Shown piece after piece: positions 52,264 to 60,882 of a DNA stretch of 64,000 nt. Origin of the DNA: a virus; the IMG/VR virus record IMGVR_UViG_3300020442_002030, positions 1 to 64,000 of that record; one strand, given 5' to 3'. How positions within the stretch are numbered: position 1 is the first letter of the stretch; every line of letters starts with the position of its first letter. The notes under the pieces are model-generated. The model saw nothing but the letters and a program-made list of their open reading frames with translations, did no database searches and was not told the DNA's origin. Both the position numbers and the translations under genes were made by a program.

Positions 52264-55200
52264 ATGAGTCAACTAAGCGATTTCTTAGCAGAACAGATTC
52301 TTATGGAAGAATCTAAAATCAAAAAGACTGTGGTGGTCTATGTTGGTAGATTCCAACCCATGCACAAAGGACACTTCAAAACTTTCCAACATCTTCAGAA
52401 AAAGTTTGGAAAAGCTGATGTGTACATAGGTACATCCAACAAAACAGAAAAAGGACGTTCACCTTTTAACTTTAAAGAAAAAGTAAAAATTATGACAACG
52501 ATGTTTGGAATACCAAAATCCAAAATCGTACAAGTCAAAAACCCATATAATCCACAAGAAGTTCTTAAAAGATTTAACAAAGAAACTACGGCATTTGTAA
52601 CTGTTGTAGGGCAGAAGGATGCTAGTAGATTATCACACAAATACTTTCAAAAGTATGATGGTAATCCAACAGAAGGATATGAAGATAGAGGATACCTTTA
52701 TGTAGCACCGATGCAAGGTGGGGCAATAAGTGGTACTGAAGTTAGACAAGGATTATCGATGGGTTCTGATGACCAGAAAGAAAAGTTCTTCAAAGATAGA
52801 GCTTATGGTAAGTTCAACAAAACTATATTCCAAATGGTAACTGATAAACTTAGTGAAGGTTTGTTTGTACCAAAAGAAATTATAGAAGAATATATGATGG
52901 AGATATCCACTGGTGGTTTAGGTGGACAGGATGTGGATGATGGACCAAACTTCTTTATACCAAATTATAAAACATTCAGAAAAGTAGCAGCTGATAGAGC
53001 AGCTAAATTAGGATACACCGTAGTCAATATGATTGGTGATGAGAAGTTCGAAGATTACTATGAACATCCCGAATATCCCGATGGACCTCAGAAAGCAGTA
53101 TCTTATTTTCCAGCAGGTGTAATTGGTACGATGACTCCAAACAACCAAATTGATATCTACTCAAGTGGTGCATATTCTAATTGGTATAAGCATGTTACTC
53201 GTAAAGCTGCTATGGTAGGATATGATGTAATCAAAAAGTTAGATGTTAATAAAGATGATAAAGAACAATCAACTGATGATGCAAAGGGAGCAAAGGATTT
53301 AGAGAAAGAATTTGAATCATCACTAACTGAGATGATTAAGTTACCTGTAAAGGTTGGAGATACTATTCTAATGGGTAGATTCAAAAACAAAAAAGTAGTA
53401 GTTAAATCAATTGGTAAGGATGAGCATGGGATGCCAACTATCAATGGTAAGAAGGTTGTAACTTTCCGACTAATGAAAGAAGGATTTACAATTGAATTAG
53501 AAGAAAGTTGTGATAAACCAATGAAAGATGAAACCGAAGAACAATTTAGAACGAGATGTTTCGGAGTAAATCCATTAGCACAACCACCAAAGGGGTTAAT
53601 GAGAGTTGGTGAAGATGTGGAGGAAAGTAAGGGTAGATTAAGACCAGCTGACCTATTAAGAAGAAAAGCAGCAATGGCTGGTAAGAGAGCACAAATAGCA
53701 AGAAGAAGAGCAAGAACAATGAAGAGAAGAAAACCTCTTGCTAAACTAAAAAAGATTGCATACAAAAAAGCATACTTACAAGTTTATGATGAGTTTATGA
53801 AGGATTTATTTCCTGGTATGAAGAAAAAGGATTTATCAATTCAACAAGCAAAGGTAGTTCATAAAAATGTATTGAGAAAAAAGAAAAGAGTTCAGAAGAG
53901 AGCAAGATTCAGATTCCTTCCAGCTTTGAGAGCAAAAGAAGCAGATAAGTTTGATGGTAAAGAAGCAGCAAGAATCCCAAGAAAAAAAGGACAACATAGA
54001 CAATCATCTTCACATTCTGATTTATATACTGATGAGAATCCAAAAGGTACAATCAAAGGATTGAAGTTCGCAACAGTTGATGATGCTAAAAAATCTGTAA
54101 GTAAGATTAAGAGTAGTGGTAAATCTCATGCACACAAAATCCAAGCTGCTGTAGCTATGGAACAAAGAGCTAAAGAGATGGGTAAGAAATCACAAGCTGC
54201 AGTTTATAGAGCATACATCAATAAGATGAAAAAGAAAACCAAAGCTAAGAACGAAACTTTGGGTTATCCTTCTAAAGAGGATATGAAAAAAATAAATCAA
54301 CGATTGGATAATCAAAGAAAAAATACTGATTCAAATAAAGAGTATCAATATCATACGATAAAAGAAAATATAAATGAATCAAAACTTTTAATGGAAGGTG
54401 GTGCATACGGACATATGAACCATCCATTTGATTCAGATGTAAACCTTACATTTGGACAATTAAAAGATATTGTGAATAGAGCGTTAGATGGAACGTTAGA
54501 AAACACAAGAGAAAAAACTGATGGACAGGCATTGGCTATTAGTTGGAGAGATAACCGATTGGTTGCTGCTCGTAATAAAGGACACCTTAAAAATAAAGGA
54601 GAGAATGCCTTAGATATAAAGGGAGTATCGGACAAGTTTCAAGGAAGAGGAGGACTGAGCGATGCATACAACTTTGCGATGAGAGATTTATCTAAGGCTA
54701 TTTCCTCCTTATCAGAAAAACAAAGAGAAAAGGTTTTCAAAGGTGGAGCTTGTTTTATGAACTTAGAGGTAATTTATCCAACATCTGTTAATGTAGTACC
54801 TTATGGACAAGCACTCTTAGTATTTCACGGAACAATGGAGTATGATGAAGAGGGTGTAGCTATTGGTGAGAATCAAGGAGCTGCTAGAGTGTTAGCTGGT
54901 ATGATTAAACAAGTCAATCAAAATGTTCAATCATCATATACAATAGAAGGACCGCCGGTTGTTAAATTACCGAAATCGCAAGACCTTTCTAAAAAGAAAT
55001 CTGTATATAGTGGTAAAATAAAAAGATTACAAAAGAAATATAATCTTAAAGATACAGATGGTGTAGCAGAATACCATCAAGCTTTTTGGGAAAACTATGT
55101 AGACAAAAAATCACCTACTACATTAGATAACAAAACCAAAATGGGATTAGTTAAAAGATGGGCTTTCTTTGATAAGAAGTTTAGATTAGATTCTAAAAAT

Positions 55201-55593
55201 ATTTCCGATTCAAAAACATTAGATTGGGCAAAGAAAACCGATAAAGAAAAACATAGTAAAATAGCTAAAGATAATATTAGACCATTTGAAGATATCTTCT
55301 TAGGTTTAGGTGCAGAAGTGTTACAATTTGTAAGTTCAGCATTGACTGTAAATCCTGATTCGGCTATTAGAGATATGAAAAAACGTTTAGATAAAACAAT
55401 CAAAGATGTTAGGAAATCAGGTGATGTAAAGAAAATCCAAAAATTAAAATTAGAACTTCAAAGATTAAATTCTATTGGAGGTGCTAAAAAGATAGTACCA
55501 AATGAAGGTATTGTTTTTACATATAACGGAAAAACGTTCAAACTTACAGGAACATTTGCACCTCTAAACCAAATATTAGGTATCTTCTTCTAA
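52264..55593 (+). CDS. Multidomain protein: NMN-adenylyltransferase-like head, basic middle, ligase-like tail
   Basis: An 1109-residue protein. Residues ~20-200 carry the adenylyltransferase motif VGRFQPMHKGHFKTF with YIGTSNKTEKGRSPFNFKEK and GGAISGTEVRQGL, as in NMNAT/NadR. The middle (~430-640) is very basic (GKRAQIARRRARTMKRRK) with a helical segment SHAHKIQAAVAMEQRAKEMG. Residues ~700-1109 look like a covalent nucleotidyltransferase: EKTDGQALAISWRDN with K751-x-D753-G754 and, at the end, EGIVFTYNGKTFKLTG (E1081-G) like ligase motifs IV-V. It may join NAD-type chemistry with RNA/DNA end joining. The ligase call is motif-based inference. Confidence 0.68.
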   Translation: MSQLSDFLAEQILMEESKIKKTVVVYVGRFQPMHKGHFKTFQHLQKKFGKADVYIGTSNKTEKGRSPFNFKEKVKIMTTMFGIPKSKIVQVKNPYNPQEVLKRFNKETTAFVTVVGQKDASRLSHKYFQKYDGNPTEGYEDRGYLYVAPMQGGAISGTEVRQGLSMGSDDQKEKFFKDRAYGKFNKTIFQMVTDKLSEGLFVPKEIIEEYMMEISTGGLGGQDVDDGPNFFIPNYKTFRKVAADRAAKLGYTVVNMIGDEKFEDYYEHPEYPDGPQKAVSYFPAGVIGTMTPNNQIDIYSSGAYSNWYKHVTRKAAMVGYDVIKKLDVNKDDKEQSTDDAKGAKDLEKEFESSLTEMIKLPVKVGDTILMGRFKNKKVVVKSIGKDEHGMPTINGKKVVTFRLMKEGFTIELEESCDKPMKDETEEQFRTRCFGVNPLAQPPKGLMRVGEDVEESKGRLRPADLLRRKAAMAGKRAQIARRRARTMKRRKPLAKLKKIAYKKAYLQVYDEFMKDLFPGMKKKDLSIQQAKVVHKNVLRKKKRVQKRARFRFLPALRAKEADKFDGKEAARIPRKKGQHRQSSSHSDLYTDENPKGTIKGLKFATVDDAKKSVSKIKSSGKSHAHKIQAAVAMEQRAKEMGKKSQAAVYRAYINKMKKKTKAKNETLGYPSKEDMKKINQRLDNQRKNTDSNKEYQYHTIKENINESKLLMEGGAYGHMNHPFDSDVNLTFGQLKDIVNRALDGTLENTREKTDGQALAISWRDNRLVAARNKGHLKNKGENALDIKGVSDKFQGRGGLSDAYNFAMRDLSKAISSLSEKQREKVFKGGACFMNLEVIYPTSVNVVPYGQALLVFHGTMEYDEEGVAIGENQGAARVLAGMIKQVNQNVQSSYTIEGPPVVKLPKSQDLSKKKSVYSGKIKRLQKKYNLKDTDGVAEYHQAFWENYVDKKSPTTLDNKTKMGLVKRWAFFDKKFRLDSKNISDSKTLDWAKKTDKEKHSKIAKDNIRPFEDIFLGLGAEVLQFVSSALTVNPDSAIRDMKKRLDKTIKDVRKSGDVKKIQKLKLELQRLNSIGGAKKIVPNEGIVFTYNGKTFKLTGTFAPLNQILGIFF

Positions 55594-55617
55594 TAATTAC
55601 GTTTTTACAATTTAGTG

Positions 55618-55626
55618 ATATTTATA
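55618..55626 (+). promoter_or_regulatory. Late-promoter-like motif ATATTTATA
   Basis: Core 27 bases before the ATG at 55654 in a 60-base gap; heads the packaging run to the terminase gene. Confidence 0.62.
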
Positions 55627-55653
55627 TATACATATATAATATGTTAAAATAGT

Positions 55654-56319
55654 ATGGCAAAAGAATTCAAAAGAAAATACATGCATCCAACTCGTAGGAA
55701 ACTATCCGATATGGTTAGAACGGGTGGTGAATATGATAAAAATTCACAAATTGGATGGACTTCTAAGAAAGAAGATAGAAAAGTTGGTGATGTTTGGGAA
55801 GATGAACATTACAGATATGAAAAGAAAGATGGTTATACCTTAAAGACAGGTAAAAACTCTGAAGTATTTTCAGATATTAGAAAATATCTAGCAGAGCAAA
55901 ATAAATGTAAAGGTACAGATTGTAAGCATGTTGGTGAATTCGGACCAAACAATAAAAAATTAATTCGTAAAACTGGATTCTGTATTTCTTGTAATAAAGA
56001 AATGGAAAGAGAATTAAGAATAAATGGCATTTACGAAGAGTACGAAAAATATAAAATGTTTTCGAATGCTATGGCAGATGGTATTTTAAGATTAGATGCT
56101 ATAGAGCAAGATATAAAAGATTTGAAACAAACTTACGAACAACTAAATGAGGAAGGTGAGGTTATTGAAACTTATACTCTTCCAAGACCTGTAGAAGAAA
56201 TGAAAGCAGAAATGCGTGAGTTTGTTGAGAAGAGTAAAATAGAGTTGGAAGATATAAAACAAAAAAGAGAAGAATCCTTCCAACGAATAAAGGAGAAAAA
56301 TTATGAGCATATTCTTTAG
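55654..56319 (+). CDS. Hypothetical protein with four-cysteine zinc-site-like motif
   Basis: A 221-residue protein. The first 80 residues are basic with aromatic residues (KRKYMHPTRRKLSDMVRTGG). Residues ~88-112 hold CKGTDCKHVGEF and TGFCISC, a C-x4-C...C-x2-C arrangement able to bind zinc. The C-terminal 90 residues are a Glu/Lys helical coil. It stands two genes before the terminase large subunit, where a small terminase subunit might be expected, but nothing in it identifies it as one. It overlaps the next gene by 17 bases. Confidence 0.6.
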   Translation: MAKEFKRKYMHPTRRKLSDMVRTGGEYDKNSQIGWTSKKEDRKVGDVWEDEHYRYEKKDGYTLKTGKNSEVFSDIRKYLAEQNKCKGTDCKHVGEFGPNNKKLIRKTGFCISCNKEMERELRINGIYEEYEKYKMFSNAMADGILRLDAIEQDIKDLKQTYEQLNEEGEVIETYTLPRPVEEMKAEMREFVEKSKIELEDIKQKREESFQRIKEKNYEHIL

Positions 56320-57019
56320 TTTAATACTGAAACGATGGAGAGAATTATTTATTCTACTCCTGATTGGTATCATCCTCTTTATGAGAGGTTGTGATACAGA
56401 TTATAACGGAGACAAAGAACTTGTTGAAGTTGATGGAGAACAATTTGAATTGTTAGAACAGAAAATAGATACTGTAGTTGTAGAAAAAGAAGTGTATGTT
56501 GAAAAATACATACCAAAATATATTACAAAGGAAGTAATCAAAGAAGTAGAGATACCAATTGATGTAGATACACTAAAAATCATACAAGATTATTTTGCAT
56601 CTTACAAAGTTGTTGATACTTTACAATTAGCATACGATTTTCCTGATGAAGTTACAGATTCAGCTGGAAACAAACCATCGGGTGATTTAGGATTTGGTAT
56701 TTTAACTGATGTAATATCACAAAACTCTATACAATCAAGAGAAATCGAATGGGCTTTCAAAATTCCAACTGTTTACAACACAAAAATTGTAAAAGAATTA
56801 CCAAAAACTGAATGGTACTTAGGATTTGGTGGTGGATTTGATAAACCTAACTTTATAAACAATCTTAGAGGTAGTTTATTACTTAAAACTAAAAAACAAA
56901 AAATGTTTAGTTTAGATTTAGGAGTTTCCAATCAAATACAAGACAATCTTACTGGTAATTCTAAATTAGAGCCATTTATTGGTGGTTCTATGTATTGGAA
57001 ATTAGGTAAAAAAGATTAG
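56303..57019 (+). CDS. Membrane-anchored protein with beta-rich C-terminus
   Basis: A 238-residue protein with a single N-terminal hydrophobic segment (about 14-28, ELFILLLIGIILFMRGC). The Cys just after it could be a lipobox-type or simply a membrane-edge Cys. Then come repeated valine/glutamate strands (DTVVVEKEVYVEKYIPKYIT). The C-terminal ~80 residues alternate like outer-membrane beta hairpins (WYLGFGGGFDKPN, then FIGGSMYWKLGKKD). An AAGGAG site precedes the ATG. A spanin-like or host-envelope role is possible but not established. It ends on the terminase start (TAGTG overlap). Confidence 0.6.
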   Translation: MSIFFSLILKRWRELFILLLIGIILFMRGCDTDYNGDKELVEVDGEQFELLEQKIDTVVVEKEVYVEKYIPKYITKEVIKEVEIPIDVDTLKIIQDYFASYKVVDTLQLAYDFPDEVTDSAGNKPSGDLGFGILTDVISQNSIQSREIEWAFKIPTVYNTKIVKELPKTEWYLGFGGGFDKPNFINNLRGSLLLKTKKQKMFSLDLGVSNQIQDNLTGNSKLEPFIGGSMYWKLGKKD

Positions 57020-58599
57020 TGGCTAGTTTAAAAGATATAATTAAGATTGAATATCAGAAGTGTGCGAAAGACCCGATACACTTTATGAAGAAGTATTGTT
57101 ATATCCAACATCCTGTTAGGGGAAAGATACCTTTTCACTTATTTCAATTCCAAGAAAGAACTCTTACACAATTTGATGAGAATAGATATAATATAGTTCT
57201 CAAATCAAGACAAACTGGTATATCAACTTTGGTAGCTGGGTTTTCTTTATGGAAAATGTTGTTCAATTCAGATTTTAATGTATTAGTAATCGCAACTAAA
57301 CAAGAGGTAGCTAAGAACTTAGTTACAAAGGTAAGATATATGAATGATAACTTACCATCTTGGTTAAAACAAACTGCTATAGAAGATAACAAACTATCTT
57401 TGAGATACTCAAATGGTTCTCAGATAAAAGCAACATCAGCAGCTGGTGATGCTGGACGTTCTGAAGCACTATCCTTATTAGTATTTGATGAGGCAGCGTT
57501 CATTGATAAGATTGAAGATATATGGGTATCAGCACAATCTACCTTATCTACTGGTGGTAGTGCAGTTATCCTTTCAACACCAAATGGTGTAGGTAATTTC
57601 TTTCATAAGACATGGGTAGGAGCTGAAGAAGAGGAAAATGGATTCAATACAATTAGATTACATTGGAGTGTACACCCTGAAAGAGACCAAAGTTGGAGAG
57701 ATGAGCAAGAAAAACTATTAGGACCAAAAGGAGCAGCACAAGAATGTGATTGTGATTTTGTTTCTTCTGGTGATACTGTGATTGACCCTCAACTTCTTAT
57801 GTTCTACAAAGAAACACATATACAAGAACCAATTGAAAAGACTGGATTCGATGGAAACCTTTGGAAGTGGGAATATCCTGATTACAACAAAAGTTATATG
57901 GTTGTAGCGGATGTAGCTAGGGGAGATTCAACAGATTACTCTGCTTGTCACGTCTTTGATGTTGAACAAGCTTCACAAGTAGCTGAGTATAAAGGTAAAT
58001 TAGATACAAAAGACTTTGGAAACTTCTTAGTTGCATTAGCAACTGAGTATAACAACGCATTATTAGTAGTTGAAAACGCAAATATAGGTTGGGCAGTAAT
58101 CCAACAAGTAATTGATAGAGGATATCCTAACTTATTTTATATGAGTAAGGATTTAAAATATGTAGATGTAGAAAATCAGATGACAAACAAATATCGAAGA
58201 GAAGAAAGAGGTATGATAGCTGGTTTTAGTACTACATCTAAGACAAGACCTCTGATTATATCTAAATTAGATGATTATTTCAGAGAAAAATCTTGTATGG
58301 TTCGTTCATCACGACTTATAGATGAATTATTTACATTTATATGGAGTGGAAATAGAGCTGAGGCAATGAAAGGTTATAATGATGATTTAACTATGTCATT
58401 CGCAATCGGATTGTGGGTTAGAGATACCGCTTTGAGATTAAGACAGGAAGGTATTGATTTAACAAAACAAGCTTTGGGTAGTATTGGACAACAAACACAT
58501 GGACAAGGTGTCTATGGTGGTGGTAGTTCATTAGATAGAAACCCTTGGACACAGAAGGTTGGTGATACCGATGAGGATTTGACTTGGTTAATTAGGTAA
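57019..58599 (+). CDS. 17: Terminase large subunit, gp17-like
   Basis: A 526-residue packaging motor with a GTG start overlapping the upstream TAG. The ATPase has Walker A KSRQTGIST (62-70) and Walker B LLVFDEAAF (D157-E158). The nuclease has MVVADVARGDSTDYS (catalytic Asp), LVVENANIGWAVIQQV and GYNDDLTMSFAIG (Asp pair near 454-455). It cuts concatemeric DNA and pumps it through the portal. T4 gp17 is 610 residues; this one is shorter at the N-terminus. No small subunit was recognised. Confidence 0.95.
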   Translation: MASLKDIIKIEYQKCAKDPIHFMKKYCYIQHPVRGKIPFHLFQFQERTLTQFDENRYNIVLKSRQTGISTLVAGFSLWKMLFNSDFNVLVIATKQEVAKNLVTKVRYMNDNLPSWLKQTAIEDNKLSLRYSNGSQIKATSAAGDAGRSEALSLLVFDEAAFIDKIEDIWVSAQSTLSTGGSAVILSTPNGVGNFFHKTWVGAEEEENGFNTIRLHWSVHPERDQSWRDEQEKLLGPKGAAQECDCDFVSSGDTVIDPQLLMFYKETHIQEPIEKTGFDGNLWKWEYPDYNKSYMVVADVARGDSTDYSACHVFDVEQASQVAEYKGKLDTKDFGNFLVALATEYNNALLVVENANIGWAVIQQVIDRGYPNLFYMSKDLKYVDVENQMTNKYRREERGMIAGFSTTSKTRPLIISKLDDYFREKSCMVRSSRLIDELFTFIWSGNRAEAMKGYNDDLTMSFAIGLWVRDTALRLRQEGIDLTKQALGSIGQQTHGQGVYGGGSSLDRNPWTQKVGDTDEDLTWLIR

Positions 58600-58613
58600 T
58601 AATAAAAAATTAT

Positions 58614-58622
58614 ATATTTATA
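58614..58622 (+). promoter_or_regulatory. Late-promoter-like motif ATATTTATA
   Basis: Core within TATATTTATA at 58613-58622, 16 bases before the ATG at 58639, with AAGGAG (58627-58632) between. Confidence 0.65.
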
Positions 58623-58638
58623 GTGTAAGGAGTTAATT

Positions 58639-59055
58639 ATGGATGATATTACAAAAGCATTATATAGTAATCACTTAAACATTATCAGAAATGAAGCCGA
58701 AGAGGTTGAAGAGTATGATGTAGTGAACGAACAAGACATTAAAGAACTTATTGAATATTTAAAACATTACAAACCTGATGTAAATGAAGCAGAATATCAA
58801 GGTAGAAAAGTAAAATTGGGTAAACCAATGAGAGGTGATGTTAAAAAATTCAAAGTTTACGTTAAAAACCCAAAAGGAAACGTAGTAAAAGTGAATTTCG
58901 GACATGGTGGTTCATCCGCAAAGAAAGCAGGTCAAAAAACTATGCAAATCCAAAAGGATATACCATCAAGAAGAAAAGCATTCAGAGCAAGACACAACTG
59001 TGATAATCCTGGCCCAAGACATAAGGCTAGATATTGGAGTTGTAGAGCTTGGTAA
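58639..59055 (+). CDS. Conserved-type phage protein between terminase and portal
   Basis: A 138-residue protein. The N-terminal half is acidic and helical (NEAEEVEEYDVVNEQDIKEL). The second half is basic: FKVYVKNPKGNVVKVNFGHG and a Cys/Trp-rich end, RKAFRARHNCDNPGPRHKAR then YWSCRAW. This ending recurs, as I remember it, in structural-region proteins of T4-like marine phages; two Cys and several His could bind metal. The gene has its own promoter-like motif and a strong ribosome-binding site. T4 has sheath and tube genes in this position; this is neither. Confidence 0.7.
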   Translation: MDDITKALYSNHLNIIRNEAEEVEEYDVVNEQDIKELIEYLKHYKPDVNEAEYQGRKVKLGKPMRGDVKKFKVYVKNPKGNVVKVNFGHGGSSAKKAGQKTMQIQKDIPSRRKAFRARHNCDNPGPRHKARYWSCRAW

Positions 59056-59084
59056 TAAAGGTTATATAATTAAAGCAAACACAA

Positions 59085-60815
59085 ATGGCAGATACTTCAT
59101 TTTTCGGTAGATTAAGAAAACTATTCGCTACACAAGCAGTCGTTAGAGTCGATGCTAAAGGTAGAAGAAAAGTTTCTGATGTCGATATGAGACAAAAAAC
59201 AAACTTATCTCATCTAAGAGACCGATACACAAAATTACAAAAAGGATTTTACGAATCAGCAGGTGCAGCCCAATCAATGGCATACCAACAAGTTCGTAGA
59301 GAATTATTCAGAGATTATGATGCGATGGATAATGACCCTATTTTGGCATCAGCATTAGATATATACGCTGATGAATCAACACTAAAGAACGAATATGGTG
59401 ATATTCTTACAGTTCGTTCATCGAATGAGCAAGTACAACAGATTCTAAACAACTTATTCTATGATGTACTAAATATTGAGTTCAATCTTTGGCCTTGGGT
59501 AAGAAATATGTGTAAGTATGGAGATTTCTTCCTTTCATTGGAGATGGCTGAGGGTAAAGGTATTGTAAACGTAACTCCTTTATCTGTTTATAATACAGAA
59601 AGATTAGAAAATACAGACCCTAACAATCCAAACTTTGTAAAATTCCACGTAGAAGATGATGCATTAGGTAAAGTGGATTACGATAACTTCGAAATAGCAC
59701 ACTTTAGATTGTTAGCAGATACAAACTTCCTACCATATGGTAAAGCTATGATTGAAAATGGTAGAAGATTATGGAAACAATTATCTTTGATGGAAGATGC
59801 TATGTTGATTCATAGAATTATGAGAGCACCTGAAAAGAGAGTGTTCAAAATTGATATAGGTAACATCCCACCAAACGAAGTGGATAACTATATGCAAAGA
59901 ATCATCAACAAAATGAAGAAGATTCCATTTGTTGACCAAAATACAGGTGATTACAACCTAAAATACAATATACAAAACCTTACAGAAGATTTTTACTTAC
60001 CAGTTAGAGGTGGTGATAGTGGTACTAACATCGAAAACCTATCAGGTTTAGAGTTTAGTAACATTGAAGATATCGATTATCTTAAAAACAAACTATTCGC
60101 AGCTCTTAAAATACCAAAAGCTTATTTAGGATACGAAGAGCAGGTTAATGGTAAGGCAACATTAGCAGCTGAAGATGTTAGATTCGCAAGAACAATTGAA
60201 AGAATCCAAAGAATTGTAATTTCTGAGTTAACAAAGATTGCAATCGTTCACTTATACTCACAAGGTATTACAGATGCAGAGTTGACTAACTTTGAATTAG
60301 GATTGGTTAACCCATCAATGATATATGAGCAAGAAAAAGTAAATCTTTGGAGTGAAAAGATTAGATTAGCACAAGATATTCAAGGGTTGAATATGTTATC
60401 TAAGGAATGGGTATATGATAATATCTTTAAATTGAGTAGAGGTGAATCTGATAAACAAAGAGAAACGATGATTGAAGATTTAAAAGATAGATACAGATTC
60501 CGTTCAATCGAAGATGAGGGTAATGACCCAGCTAAAGAAGATGAGGAAGCTATGGATGTTGAAGAATCTTTGGAAAATCTTAAAAATGAGTTAAAAGATA
60601 AAGGTGGTAGACCGAGAGAAGGTAATACTTATAAGAAAGACAAACATCCTTATGGTAGAGACCCTCTTGGGGACAAAGAACGCAAATCTGCGTTGAAGAA
60701 GGAAACCAGGTTATCATCTGATAAAATTAAGAGTATAGTTAATGGTGTTTCATCAAAACGAAAGTTTCTCAAAGAGACAGATATGTTGGATGAAAATAAC
60801 ATTATAGATGAATAA
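59085..60815 (+). CDS. 20: Portal protein, gp20-like
   Basis: A 576-residue portal (T4 gp20 is 524). Family landmarks: REL-type DYDAMDNDPILASALDIYAD near residues 80-100, a helical WPWVRNMCKYGDFFLSLE, RAPEKRVFKIDIGNIPPNEV, DFYLPVRGGDSGTNIENLSG, and LKIPKAYLGYEEQVNGKATL. The last ~90 residues are charged and flexible. Twelve copies form the ring at the capsid vertex through which DNA is packaged and to which the neck binds. It follows the terminase by two genes, as in T4-type morphogenesis order. Confidence 0.95.
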   Translation: MADTSFFGRLRKLFATQAVVRVDAKGRRKVSDVDMRQKTNLSHLRDRYTKLQKGFYESAGAAQSMAYQQVRRELFRDYDAMDNDPILASALDIYADESTLKNEYGDILTVRSSNEQVQQILNNLFYDVLNIEFNLWPWVRNMCKYGDFFLSLEMAEGKGIVNVTPLSVYNTERLENTDPNNPNFVKFHVEDDALGKVDYDNFEIAHFRLLADTNFLPYGKAMIENGRRLWKQLSLMEDAMLIHRIMRAPEKRVFKIDIGNIPPNEVDNYMQRIINKMKKIPFVDQNTGDYNLKYNIQNLTEDFYLPVRGGDSGTNIENLSGLEFSNIEDIDYLKNKLFAALKIPKAYLGYEEQVNGKATLAAEDVRFARTIERIQRIVISELTKIAIVHLYSQGITDAELTNFELGLVNPSMIYEQEKVNLWSEKIRLAQDIQGLNMLSKEWVYDNIFKLSRGESDKQRETMIEDLKDRYRFRSIEDEGNDPAKEDEEAMDVEESLENLKNELKDKGGRPREGNTYKKDKHPYGRDPLGDKERKSALKKETRLSSDKIKSIVNGVSSKRKFLKETDMLDENNIIDE

Positions 60816-60837
60816 ATTCTCTTTAATAAATATTTTT

Positions 60838-60846
60838 ATATTTATA
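60838..60846 (+). promoter_or_regulatory. Late-promoter-like motif ATATTTATA
   Basis: Core within TATATTTATA at 60837-60846, 36 bases before the ATG at 60883 (the longest spacing of the set); heads the prohead-core run. Confidence 0.6.
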
Positions 60847-60882
60847 ATAGAGATTTAGTATTCTATCAAATTAGGAAGTAAA

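Noticed and set aside
53157-53765. A 202-codon open frame on the minus strand
   Set aside because: Antisense of the large adenylyltransferase/ligase-like gene; its hydrophobic Leu/Ser runs come from the Lys/Arg codons of the real gene.
314-60846. Reading the motif as ordinary T4 late promoters on the minus strand
   Set aside because: That would direct antisense transcripts away from every downstream gene, and there are no minus-strand genes to serve.
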